Source: DASPKW01 sp038244055 (GTDB lineage: Bacteria; Planctomycetota; Phycisphaerae; Tepidisphaerales; Tepidisphaeraceae). From it: a DNA stretch of 17,252 nucleotides. A program made the position numbers and the translations under genes. Below the pieces are notes generated by a model. The model saw only the letters and a program-made list of their open reading frames with translations, ran no database searches and was not told where the DNA came from. Position 1 is the stretch's first letter, and every line of letters begins with the position of its first letter. The stretch spans positions 1 to 17,252 of the forward strand of contig JBBRTW010000103.1 of the NCBI GenBank assembly GCA_038244055.1, given 5' to 3'. Positions 6,274 through 13,482 of this stretch are shown piece by piece.

Positions 6274-7851
6274 ATGCCCATGAACCTCAAAAACAAGTTC
6301 GTCCTCTGGAGCATGATCCTCCTCGCCGGTGTGCTGGGGCTGGGTGCGGTCTCCATCTGGAACATCTCCATCCTCTGGCGATCGGCGCGCTCCTCATCGG
6401 CCGAGTACGATGCGATGGACCGCGCCGATGCCGCCGCCTCGCAGGCGTGGTGGCTGCGCGACAACCTGCTCAAGGTGGACGGCCTGACCTACAGCGGCGA
6501 ATCGAATTTCGCGCCGATTCGAACCGAATTGCAGGAGATCATCCGCGAACTGAAACTGGCCGCCAACCTCGACGATGGCGATGGCGCTGCCGAACTCACG
6601 CTCGGCCAGGCCGCCGCCGACCACCTCCAGTCGGCCCTGCAACATGCCTCCCCCGACCCGGCCAGCGGCGCTAAACCCGATCTCAAAGGCGCGGCCGCCG
6701 AACTCGACAAAGCCCATCAATCCCTCGCGGCCATTTCAAAAATGGTGCCCGCCTCCGCCCGCCGGCATATCGCCGGCGCGGGCGATCGACTGGCCAGCCG
6801 CCTGGCCTGGTCCTGCCTCTGGCTTTTCATCATCCTCATCCTCTCCGGCTTCATTCACTTCAAGCAGTATCGGGCGCTGGTCAAGCCGCTGCTGTGGTTG
6901 CGAAACGACATGCGCCTCAGCGCGGCCGAGGAATATCGTAGTCTCGTGCGCCCGCGCGGCGATAAGGAATTCAAGGAAGTCGCCGGGTTTTTCAATGGTT
7001 TGGCGGCCGATCTGGCCGCTCTCTACCGCGGCCTCGAAGAAAAAGTCATCGCCCGCAGCCGCGAGTTGGTGCGCTCCGAGCGCCTGGCCAGTGTCGGCTT
7101 CCTTGCGGCCGGCGTCGCCCATGAAATTAACAACCCGCTCAGCGTGATTTCCGGATATGCGGAACTGGCGGGCAAAAGTTTGCGTAGAGTGCTCCTGGGA
7201 TCAGGCGGCGCTGATTCCGAAGGCCCGGATGTCGAAGGCGATGCCCAGGCCGAGGCGGAGGCATTGTCCAGCGCATTGGAAGCACAGGAAATCATTCGCG
7301 ATGAGGCCTTCCGCTGCAAGGAGATCACCAGCCGGCTCCTGTCTTTGGCCCGCAGCGGCGGCGATGGCCGGCAGGCGCTCTGCATGGATGAAGTCGCCCG
7401 GCAGGTGACGGTACTCACCAAAGGCCTGAGGAACTACCGCGATCGCCGGGTGATTCTCGATTTCAAACCGTCGGATCATCTTGAAGTCATCGCCAATCCC
7501 ACGGAAATGAAGCAGGTCTTTCTCAATCTCGCCGTCAATGCGCTCGAAGCCGTCCCGGCCGAGCGCGGTGAAGTGCGCATCGGCGGCCGGCGCAGTGGCG
7601 AATGGATCGAGCTTTTCGTCGAAGACAACGGCAAAGGCATGTCCCCCGAAACCCTGGCCAATATCTTCGAGCCCTTCTTCACCGCCAAGCGCGGCGCGGG
7701 CGAGCCCGGCACGGGCCTCGGGCTCTCCATCACCCACGCCATCATCAACAGCCACGGCGGCGGAATCCGCGCTGAGAGCAAAGGCCCCGGGCGCGGCAGC
7801 CGGTTCACCGTAACGCTCCCGGCCGGCACCAAAGCCCTGGCGGCGAAATAA
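6274..7851 (+). CDS. Membrane sensor histidine kinase
   Basis: About 525 residues; GTG 6271, ATG 6274 and ATG 6280 are all possible starts and none has a good ribosome site. Numbering from the GTG, one membrane span lies near 9-31 and a second near 177-196, enclosing a mostly helical sensor region of about 145 residues. A HAMP-like segment (about 200-255) leads to the HisKA helix with phospho-acceptor His284 in GVAHEINNPL. The ATPase part has the N box (QVFLNLAVNALEAVP, 415-429), G1 (EDNGKGMS, 451-458), F box (IFEPFFTAK, 465-473) and G2 (GTGLGLSITHA, 480-490), in the NtrB-like style. Between the two HisKA helices there is an acidic, low-complexity insert (about 308-333). It is followed 68 bp later by a response regulator, its likely partner. 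The signal sensed is unknown. Confidence 0.92.
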   Translation: MPMNLKNKFVLWSMILLAGVLGLGAVSIWNISILWRSARSSSAEYDAMDRADAAASQAWWLRDNLLKVDGLTYSGESNFAPIRTELQEIIRELKLAANLDDGDGAAELTLGQAAADHLQSALQHASPDPASGAKPDLKGAAAELDKAHQSLAAISKMVPASARRHIAGAGDRLASRLAWSCLWLFIILILSGFIHFKQYRALVKPLLWLRNDMRLSAAEEYRSLVRPRGDKEFKEVAGFFNGLAADLAALYRGLEEKVIARSRELVRSERLASVGFLAAGVAHEINNPLSVISGYAELAGKSLRRVLLGSGGADSEGPDVEGDAQAEAEALSSALEAQEIIRDEAFRCKEITSRLLSLARSGGDGRQALCMDEVARQVTVLTKGLRNYRDRRVILDFKPSDHLEVIANPTEMKQVFLNLAVNALEAVPAERGEVRIGGRRSGEWIELFVEDNGKGMSPETLANIFEPFFTAKRGAGEPGTGLGLSITHAIINSHGGGIRAESKGPGRGSRFTVTLPAGTKALAAK

Positions 7852-7919
7852 ATCCCTTAATAATTTTGGAATCGCATGTCGAGGTCCGAAAGTTCCAGTT
7901 GGAGAATCAGGAAGGTCAG

Positions 7920-8594
7920 ATGATGGAGTCGAATCCGATAACAGCGGCAGTTTCCACGGGTCGACAGGTTCTTGTCGTCGAGGATGAACCGCGCCTCCGC
8001 AACATGCTCAACCAGGCCCTGCGCGAGATGGGTTTTGAGGCGACACTCGCTCCGACCGCCGAGGCGGCCGGGCGCGCCCTGGCCCAGAAAACATTCGACA
8101 TCATGATGCTGGACCTGAACCTCCCCGGCATGGGCGGGATCGACTTTCTGGAGTCCGTGCGCAAGCAGCATAAGGATATTCAGGTGATCATATTGACGGG
8201 GTTCGGCGACCTGGAGGCCGCGAAAAAAGCGATCCATCTGGACGTGGTTGAGTTTCTCACCAAGCCCTGCGCCCTGGGGAATCTGGAGATCGCCCTGGAC
8301 CGCGCCCGCAAGCGCCGCCGCGGGCAGATCATCAATGAAGGAGCGCCGGAGGTGTCAATGCAGTTCGAATCAGCCCCCCGCCCCCGCCGCGCAGTCGCGG
8401 TGGCCGCCGAGGAAGCGTCGTCCGATGAAGGAACCTCCGGCGCATCGCTGGAAGAGCTCGAACAGAAGCACATCCTCAGCGTACTGGAGAAGCACGAAGG
8501 CAACCGCGCCGCCACCGCCGCCGAACTCGGAATCAGCCTGCGGAAGTTGTACTACCGCCTGGGTGAGTACCAGAAGAAAGGACTGATCCAGTGA
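7920..8594 (+). CDS. Response regulator with Fis-type HTH (RegA/PrrA/ActR-like)
   Basis: 224 residues from ATG 7920; ATG 7923 is equally likely because AGGAAGG at 7909-7915 is seven bases from it. The receiver domain (14-130) is intact: acidic pair Glu21/Asp22, phospho-acceptor Asp65 in MMLDLNLPG, Thr93, and Lys115 in LTKP. A linker rich in Ala, Ser and Glu (about 140-177) leads to a Fis-type helix-turn-helix (178-222: ILSVLEKHEGNRAATAAELG, then ISLRKLYYRL). There is no AAA+ domain, so unlike NtrC it should not need sigma-54; the layout is that of RegA/PrrA/ActR regulators. The spacing and order with the upstream kinase indicate one two-component system. The first TTG of the open frame (7866) is rejected as a start for lack of a ribosome site. 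Confidence 0.92.
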   Translation: MMESNPITAAVSTGRQVLVVEDEPRLRNMLNQALREMGFEATLAPTAEAAGRALAQKTFDIMMLDLNLPGMGGIDFLESVRKQHKDIQVIILTGFGDLEAAKKAIHLDVVEFLTKPCALGNLEIALDRARKRRRGQIINEGAPEVSMQFESAPRPRRAVAVAAEEASSDEGTSGASLEELEQKHILSVLEKHEGNRAATAAELGISLRKLYYRLGEYQKKGLIQ

Positions 8595-8633
8595 TTGCTC
8601 TAATGAACGCTTCATACTCGGCCGGGAGAATTC

Positions 8634-8664
8634 GATGATGTTGCGACAAGTCGCAGCCATCATC
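8634..8664. other. Stem-loop between the response regulator and prepilin genes
   Basis: GATGATG (8634-8640) pairs with CATCATC (8658-8664), and inside it GCGAC (8643-8647) pairs with GTCGC (8650-8654), with small internal mismatches. It lies 40 bp past the regulator stop and just ahead of the prepilin ribosome site. There is no T-tract, so it may be an mRNA-stability or attenuating hairpin rather than a standard terminator. Confidence 0.5.
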
Positions 8665-8678
8665 ACGGGAGCATCAGT

Positions 8679-9602
8679 TTGATCGGAAAGTTGGAACAAT
8701 TTCGAAGTGAAGTCCAGCCGCAACAGAGGCGGGCTGGAAAGCCCGCACCACAATCGCGCAGCGCCTTCACGCTGGTCGAGCTTCTCGTGGTGATTGGTAT
8801 CATCGCCCTGCTCCTCTCGCTCCTGATGCCTTCCATCGCCAAGGCCCGCGAGCAGGCCAATCGCGTCAAATGCGCCAGCAATCTCCGCCAGATGGGCCTG
8901 GCCATGGTCATGTACAGCGATGCCGGGCACGACCGAAGCTTTCCGCGCACGGTTTACGATCCCACCAAAAAGCAGATGCTGCTCGATAACGCCGGCTATG
9001 GAGTGGTCGACAGCTTCGGCAAGTCCGGCTACGTCGGCGAGAACAACGTCCCCGCCAGCCTCTTCCTCCTGATCAAGGTGCAGGATCTCTCTCCCGCAGT
9101 GTTCATCTGCCCTTCGTCCAATGGTACGCCCGGTTACGCCAACAGCGATCCCAAACTCTCCAGCAACTGGGAGAAAATCCCCGATAATCTCAGCTATTCC
9201 CTGGCCTGCCCCTTCCCCAGCGCCGCCGCGACGCAGGCCGGTTTTACCTGGAAGAACAAGATCAATGCCGAGTTCGCCCTCGCGGCCGACATCAACCCCG
9301 GCACCCGCGGCGGCGGCAGCCCGCCCAACAATTCCATCGGCCCCGCCCACGATGCCTCCCCCGCCCTGATGGCCGCCGCCAACTCCAACAACCACCGCAA
9401 CAAGGGCCAGAACGTCCTCTATGCCGATGGTCACGTCGAGTTCCAGCCCACCCCCTACTGCGGCATGTTCCGCAATGCCGGCTTCCGCGACAACATCTAC
9501 ACCGCCGGCGCTGGCGATGGTGGAACGACCGATGACACATCCTTGCCGGTTGATGAGCGCGATTCCGTGATGATGCCCACCGATGATCCAGGCGGAAAAT
9601 AA
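8679..9602 (+). CDS. Prepilin-like protein with H-X(9/10)-DG motif
   Basis: 308 codons including stop. The N-terminus carries a type IV pilin-like methylation/cleavage signal: a basic leader of 29 residues, then FTLVELLVVIGIIALLLSLL (30-49) with Glu at mature position 5. The residue before the cleavage point is Ala (SRSA/FTLVE) instead of the usual Gly. Near residue 239 the motif NHRNKGQNVLYADGH matches the H-X9-DG processing-associated domain of planctomycete pseudopilins, here with ten residues between His and Asp. Such proteins are numerous in these bacteria; their roles in envelope or secretion structures are mostly unknown. No ATG is available between the preceding in-frame stop (8604) and the signal; TTG 8679 has GGGAG seven bases upstream. 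Part of the leader is encoded by a dispersed hairpin repeat. Confidence 0.85.
   Translation: MIGKLEQFRSEVQPQQRRAGKPAPQSRSAFTLVELLVVIGIIALLLSLLMPSIAKAREQANRVKCASNLRQMGLAMVMYSDAGHDRSFPRTVYDPTKKQMLLDNAGYGVVDSFGKSGYVGENNVPASLFLLIKVQDLSPAVFICPSSNGTPGYANSDPKLSSNWEKIPDNLSYSLACPFPSAAATQAGFTWKNKINAEFALAADINPGTRGGGSPPNNSIGPAHDASPALMAAANSNNHRNKGQNVLYADGHVEFQPTPYCGMFRNAGFRDNIYTAGAGDGGTTDDTSLPVDERDSVMMPTDDPGGK
8725..8753. repeat. Dispersed GC hairpin repeat inside the prepilin leader
   Basis: The stem GCGGGCT (8729-8735) pairs perfectly with AGCCCGC (8740-8746) around a GGAA loop, followed by ACCACAA. This is the same architecture and 3' flank as 1681-1703. Here it is in frame and encodes the residues around RRAGKPAPQ of the prepilin leader. 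Confidence 0.65.
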
Positions 9603-9671
9603 GGCGGAAAAGAGGGGTAATACATGCCATTACTGTCAGGCGCGCCACAACCGTTTTTGGGTGCCTTTTTG

Positions 9672-9943
9672 GGGTGCCATGCTTAGATCCGCCGCCAATG
9701 GATTCCCTCGCGGCCAGATGTGCATCGGCGGGGATAAGCATGCGCGTGTGCCGCGCCGCTCGTGCTTAGACCCGCCGCCAATGGATCCCCCTCGCGGCCA
9801 GATGTGCATCGGCGGGGATAAGCATGCGCGCGTGCCACGTTGTTCGCGAACCGCGCTGTCTTCCGCGCCAACATGCTTATCCCCGCGGATCGACCAATCT
9901 TCGCGAGATTAAGCCTCTGGTCGCGGGTCTAAGCATGGCACCC
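9672..9943. repeat. Composite element of three hairpin units with inverted ends
   Basis: The ends are inverted copies: GGGTGCCATGCTTAGATCC (9672-9690) and the reverse of GGGTGCCATGCTTAGACCC (9925-9943), 18 of 19 matching. Inside, two direct copies of an 83-84 bp unit start at 9681 and 9764 and are nearly identical up to about 9838. Each unit is itself an imperfect hairpin, with arms like CATGCTTAGA-CC and GGGGATAAGCATG (9678-9690 with 9730-9742; second unit ending 9814-9826). A third, diverged hairpin uses the arms at 9872-9887 and 9922-9937. No frame here looks like a protein. It fills most of the 541-bp spacer between the prepilin and FG-GAP genes and resembles a REP/BIME cluster; a shorter relative is at 13440-13471. 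Confidence 0.75.
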
Positions 9944-10023
9944 ATTTCCATCCGTCCCATCGTTCCGCCGCCCAAATGCCTGCCGCTCAACGCATCACCC
10001 CCTCGTCGAAATTCTCCCCCCCC

Positions 10024-10039
10024 CTGCAATCTTTGCACT
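10024..10039 (+). promoter_or_regulatory. Near copy of the kinase-upstream palindrome
   Basis: CTGCAATCTTTGCACT matches 14 of 16 bases of CTGCAAACTTTGCAGT at 6183-6198. Both follow a run of C (9 here, 7 there). It lies 105 bp upstream of the FG-GAP protein start, so it may be a shared binding site. No convincing promoter is visible after it; TACTTT at 10066-10071 is a weak candidate -10. Confidence 0.4.
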
Positions 10040-10143
10040 CATCCAATTGAAACGCCGGCGATCGCTACTTTGGGACTCATGTGCCTCGCCTGACCCCGTT
10101 TCATCCAATCGCAGGCCGGATGCCTGCACAGAAGGAGATCATC

Positions 10144-13100
10144 ATGATCTTTTCCACATTTCGTAAGTCCCTCCGCCGCGCTTCCAAGACGACCGCCCAG
10201 CCGCGCGAACTCGCCCGCCCCGAGCTTTCCCGACGCATGGTCTCTCGCGCGGTGTCCACCGCCATCGAGAACCTCGAAGACCGCACCCACCTGAGCTTCT
10301 CCGCCCCCGTCAGCTACCCAGCCGGCACAGCCCCCGTCGCCATGATCTCCGGCGATTTCAATAACGATGGCCGGCTCGATACCCTCACCACCAACTCCGC
10401 CCCCGCCAGTGTCACCGTCCTTTTGGGCAATGGCGATGGCACCTTCGCCGCGCCCCTGAATACCTCCCTCGGCCTGAATATCCCCGGCTCGCGCTACACC
10501 GGCTCGCAGGCCGGCACGGTTGCGGTTGGTGATTTCAACGCCGATGGCCGGCTCGATGTCAGCGTCATCTCCGCCAATAACGCGGTGACCCTCCTGGGCA
10601 ATGGCGATGGCACCTTCGCCGCGCCGCTCTCAACTTACATCGGCAGCAGCCCCTCTCGCCTCTCGACCGGCGATGTCAATGGCGACGGCAAGGCCGATCT
10701 CCTGGTCGCCAACACCGCCGGCACCGTGAGCGTTTCGCTGAGCAACGGCGATGGCACTTTCGCGGCCGAGGTGGATTACGCCGCCGGCCCCGCTGCCCAG
10801 GATGTCAAGGCGGCCGATCTCAACCACGATGGCAAGCTCGACCTGACCGTCGCCAACGCCGTCAGCGCCGGCTCCATCAGCACATTGATGGGCAATGGCG
10901 ATGGCACCTTCCAGCCCTACAAGAGCTACTCCGCCTTCTCCGCCCCCTACCGCATGAACGTCGCCGACTACAACGGCGATGGCAACATGGATGTCGGCGT
11001 CGCCAACTCCTACACCTCGAGCTGCGTCACCATCCTCCTGGGCAACCCCGATGGCACGTTCCAGCCTTACCACAGCTACGACACCGGCTCGCAGCCGTGG
11101 GAACTCGAATCCAAGGATGTCGATGGCGACGGCAAGCCCGACCTGATCGACTCCAACGGCTTCTCCTACCAGGTCGAACTGAACAACGGCGATGGCACCT
11201 TCACCGCCCAGCCCTCGATCGCGGGCGCGGGATGGGTCTTCGCGGCCGGCGATTTCAATGGCGATGGCACCGCCGACATCGCCGGCGCCAGCGGCTCCAA
11301 TATCGGCGTGCTGATCAACACCAGCAGCGCGATCACCCACATCTCCACCGCCGTCGGCTTCCAGGTCAGCGCCCCATCCGCCACCACCGCCGGCGCAGCC
11401 CTCCCCCTGACCCTCAGCGCCGTCGACGCCAATGGCAATGTCGTCAGCGACTTCACCGGCAACGTCCATCTCACCACCACCGACCCGCGCATGTCCGGCC
11501 TGACCTTCACCTTCACCGCCGCCGATGCGGGCACGCACACCTTCGCCAGCGGCGTCTCCCTCTACACCGCCGGCAGCCAGACGATCTCCATCGCCGGCCC
11601 CGCCGCGCTGGCCGGCAGCGCCAGCATCAACGTCAACTCCGCCGCCGCCAGCCGGTTTGTCATCACGGCTGATGCCACTGCCGTCGCCGGCTCGCCCGCT
11701 TCCTTCACCATCACCGCCCAGGATGCCTACGGCAATCTCGCGGCCGACTACACCGGCACCATCCACTTCACCAGCAACGATCCCCAGGCCAGTCTCCCCG
11801 CCGACTACACCTTCAGCGCCGCCGATGCGGGCATCGCCACCTTCTCCACCACACTCAAGACCGCCGGCAACCGCACCATCACCGCCATCGATACCACCAA
11901 CGGCATGACCCGCGGCGTCTCCTCCGCGATCAATGTCACTCCAAGCGCCGCCACGACACTCGGCCTGGTCGGCGGCGGCGGCCATATCGGTTCACCCCAC
12001 ATCGTCACCATCACCGCCTTCGATATCTACGGCAACATCGCCACCGGCTACAACGGCCTGGTGCACCTCACCGGCTCCGACTCCCTCATCCAGCTCCCGG
12101 CCGACGGCGCGATGATCAACGGCATCGGCAGCTTCATCGTCACCCCCATGACCCTCGGCGCGCAAACCCTCACCGCCAGCAGCGCCGCGATGACCGGTAC
12201 CGAAACCATCACCGGCACACCGGGCGATGCCTCGCGATTTGTCGTCTCCACCGTCTCCGGCGGCGTCGCCGGTTCCACCCGGACCGTCACCATCACCGCC
12301 TACGATTCCTTCGGCAATGTCGCCGTCGACTACGCCGGCACCGTTTACTTCTCCTCCAGCGACCTCCAAGCCAGCCTCCCCTACTACACCTTCACCGCCG
12401 CCGACATCGGCACCCACACCTTCAGCCTCATCCTCCGCACCGCCGGCAGCCAGTCGATCACCGTCTGCGATCTCTACAACCCGGCCATCACCACCACGCA
12501 GACCGGAATCCTCGTGACCGCCGCCTCCGCAACCACGATGACTGTTACCGCGCTGCACGGCACCGTCGCCGGCGTTTCGCAAAACGTCACCGTGACCGCA
12601 CGCGATGCCTTCGGCAATATCGCCACCGACTATCGCGGCACCATCGCCATGGCCAGCAGCGATCTCCTCGCCAACATCCCCGCCACTTACACCTTCACCG
12701 CCGCCGATGCCGGCACGCATGTCTTCGCGATCGCGCTCAAGAGCGCGGGCGGGCAGACCTTCACCGCACAGGACACCACCACCGCCCTGATGAACTACTC
12801 CCAGCGCGATATCCAGGTCAGCGCCGCCGCCATGGCCGGCTTCGCCCTCCGCGCCCCCTCCAACGCTACCGCCGGCGTTGCCTTCAGCTTCACCGTCTCG
12901 GCCGTCGATGCCTTCGGAAATGTCGTCAGCGGCTACACCGGCAAGATCCACTTCAGCGGCCCCTCCGGCATCCCCGCCGACTACACCTTCACCGCCGCCG
13001 ACTCCGGCGTCCACACCTTCCTCCTGACCATCAGCGCCACCGGCACGCAGACCATCGGCGTGCAGGACACGGTCACCGGATCGTGGAAGGCCCAAATCAG

Positions 13101-13194
13101 TGTCGCCATCAAAACCGGCTCGACCAGCACCGGCGGCGGCGGCGGAACAGCCACCGGCGGCGGCGGCACCGGCGGCGGGAAGAAAGTGCCGTGA
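10144..13194 (+). CDS. Large FG-GAP/VCBS and Ig-like repeat surface protein
   Basis: 1016 residues from ATG 10144, which has AAGGAG six bases upstream; an open extension to GTG 10081 is not needed. The N-terminus is basic (RKSLRRASK, RRMVSRAVS) and contains LEDRTHLS (44-51), the planctomycete LEPR-xLL-like export-associated motif. Residues about 55-395 hold seven FG-GAP/VCBS repeats with calcium-binding DxNxDGxxD loops (DFNNDGRLD, DFNADGRLD, DVNGDGKAD, DLNHDGKLD, DYNGDGNMD, DVDGDGKPD, DFNGDGTAD), most followed by NGDGTF; these usually form a beta-propeller. Residues about 400-990 hold six Ig-like repeats of about 100 residues. The tail (993-1016) is Gly/Thr/Ser-rich and ends GGGKKVP; no PEP-CTERM, LPXTG or barrel is seen. 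A calcium-dependent adhesion or matrix role is inferred. A strong terminator follows. Confidence 0.9.
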   Translation: MIFSTFRKSLRRASKTTAQPRELARPELSRRMVSRAVSTAIENLEDRTHLSFSAPVSYPAGTAPVAMISGDFNNDGRLDTLTTNSAPASVTVLLGNGDGTFAAPLNTSLGLNIPGSRYTGSQAGTVAVGDFNADGRLDVSVISANNAVTLLGNGDGTFAAPLSTYIGSSPSRLSTGDVNGDGKADLLVANTAGTVSVSLSNGDGTFAAEVDYAAGPAAQDVKAADLNHDGKLDLTVANAVSAGSISTLMGNGDGTFQPYKSYSAFSAPYRMNVADYNGDGNMDVGVANSYTSSCVTILLGNPDGTFQPYHSYDTGSQPWELESKDVDGDGKPDLIDSNGFSYQVELNNGDGTFTAQPSIAGAGWVFAAGDFNGDGTADIAGASGSNIGVLINTSSAITHISTAVGFQVSAPSATTAGAALPLTLSAVDANGNVVSDFTGNVHLTTTDPRMSGLTFTFTAADAGTHTFASGVSLYTAGSQTISIAGPAALAGSASINVNSAAASRFVITADATAVAGSPASFTITAQDAYGNLAADYTGTIHFTSNDPQASLPADYTFSAADAGIATFSTTLKTAGNRTITAIDTTNGMTRGVSSAINVTPSAATTLGLVGGGGHIGSPHIVTITAFDIYGNIATGYNGLVHLTGSDSLIQLPADGAMINGIGSFIVTPMTLGAQTLTASSAAMTGTETITGTPGDASRFVVSTVSGGVAGSTRTVTITAYDSFGNVAVDYAGTVYFSSSDLQASLPYYTFTAADIGTHTFSLILRTAGSQSITVCDLYNPAITTTQTGILVTAASATTMTVTALHGTVAGVSQNVTVTARDAFGNIATDYRGTIAMASSDLLANIPATYTFTAADAGTHVFAIALKSAGGQTFTAQDTTTALMNYSQRDIQVSAAAMAGFALRAPSNATAGVAFSFTVSAVDAFGNVVSGYTGKIHFSGPSGIPADYTFTAADSGVHTFLLTISATGTQTIGVQDTVTGSWKAQISVAIKTGSTSTGGGGGTATGGGGTGGGKKVP
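10300..11330 (+). repeat. Seven FG-GAP/VCBS coding repeats
   Basis: The nucleotide motif GGCAATGGCGATGGCACCTT or close variants (encoding GNGDGTF) recurs at about 10428, 10600, 10744, 10890, 11041 and 11188, spaced 140-175 bp; the seventh unit lacks it. Strong DNA similarity between units makes this a likely spot for recombination and for assembly errors. Confidence 0.75.
11350..13110 (+). repeat. Six Ig-like coding repeats of about 300 bp
   Basis: The units begin near 11353, 11646, 11949, 12228, 12528 and 12832. Each has the order [AV]D/YG-N then TG-[IV]HF, YTF-AAD-GTHTF and TAG-QTI. Unit three is the most diverged and lacks the YTFTAADAG segment. The pattern matches bacterial Ig-like repeats in adhesins. 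Confidence 0.75.
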
Positions 13195-13235
13195 GCCGGC
13201 GCACCCGATTGATTCGGTTGATCAGATGAAAACGT

Positions 13236-13253
13236 AAAACATAAAGACATAAA
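13236..13253. repeat. AT-rich repeat, inverted partner of 15828-15845
   Basis: AAAACATAAAGACATAAA is the exact reverse complement of 15828-15845 (18 of 18 bases). The pair encloses recQ with its promoter. It contains TAA on the plus strand and lies 41 bp past the stop of the FG-GAP gene. Confidence 0.7.
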
Positions 13254-13269
13254 GCATGGAGAAATCAGG

Positions 13270-13299
13270 ATGCCCGGGTAACCCCCCGGGCATTCTTTT
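13270..13299 (+). terminator. Intrinsic terminator of the FG-GAP gene
   Basis: A perfect 9-bp stem, ATGCCCGGG (13270-13278) with CCCGGGCAT (13285-13293), and a six-base loop, followed by the T-rich TCTTTT. It lies 75 bp after the stop codon of the FG-GAP gene and is the clearest terminator in the window. Confidence 0.85.
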
Positions 13300-13439
13300 A
13301 TTGAATTGATCGTAATGAGAGGCTCAAAAAGTCGGTAAATGGTGAACGCACGTTGCGCAAATTACATTTCTACTCTTCTCGGGTCTTCTTCGCGCCCTTC
13401 GTGTTTTTCGTGGTTCATCTGAATTATTCGGGTTAGCAT

Positions 13440-13471
13440 GGTGCCCCCGTTGACACGCCGGTGTGGCACCC
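13440..13471 (-). repeat. Short hairpin relative of the 9672-9943 element, downstream of recQ
   Basis: GGTGCC (13440-13445) pairs with GGCACC (13465-13470), and ACAC (13453-13456) with GTGT (13461-13464). With its left flank it reads GGGTTAGCATGGTGCCC, close to the GGGTCTAAGCATGGCACCC end of the big element. It starts 12 bases after the recQ stop and might end that transcript, but there is no T-tract. Between the terminator and this hairpin (13300-13430) I see only a degenerate run of CTTCG/CACGAAG-type repeats (13371-13424). Confidence 0.5.
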
Positions 13472-13482
13472 AGAATCGGCGA

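Noticed and set aside
9681..9838. Possible CRISPR-like repeats
   Set aside because: Only two adjacent 83-84 bp copies exist, with no spacer between short repeats and no cas genes nearby. The heptamer arrays also lack spacers.
9583..9912. Open frames in both strands across the hairpin element
   Set aside because: They translate the direct DNA repeat into repeated peptide blocks and have no ribosome site; the DNA repeat and hairpins explain the sequence.
10630..13095. Two long minus-strand frames (451 and 367 codons) opposite the repeat protein
   Set aside because: They mirror the repetitive FG-GAP/Ig coding sequence and consist of Gly/Ala/Asp runs; codon bias of the real gene removes stops on the other strand.
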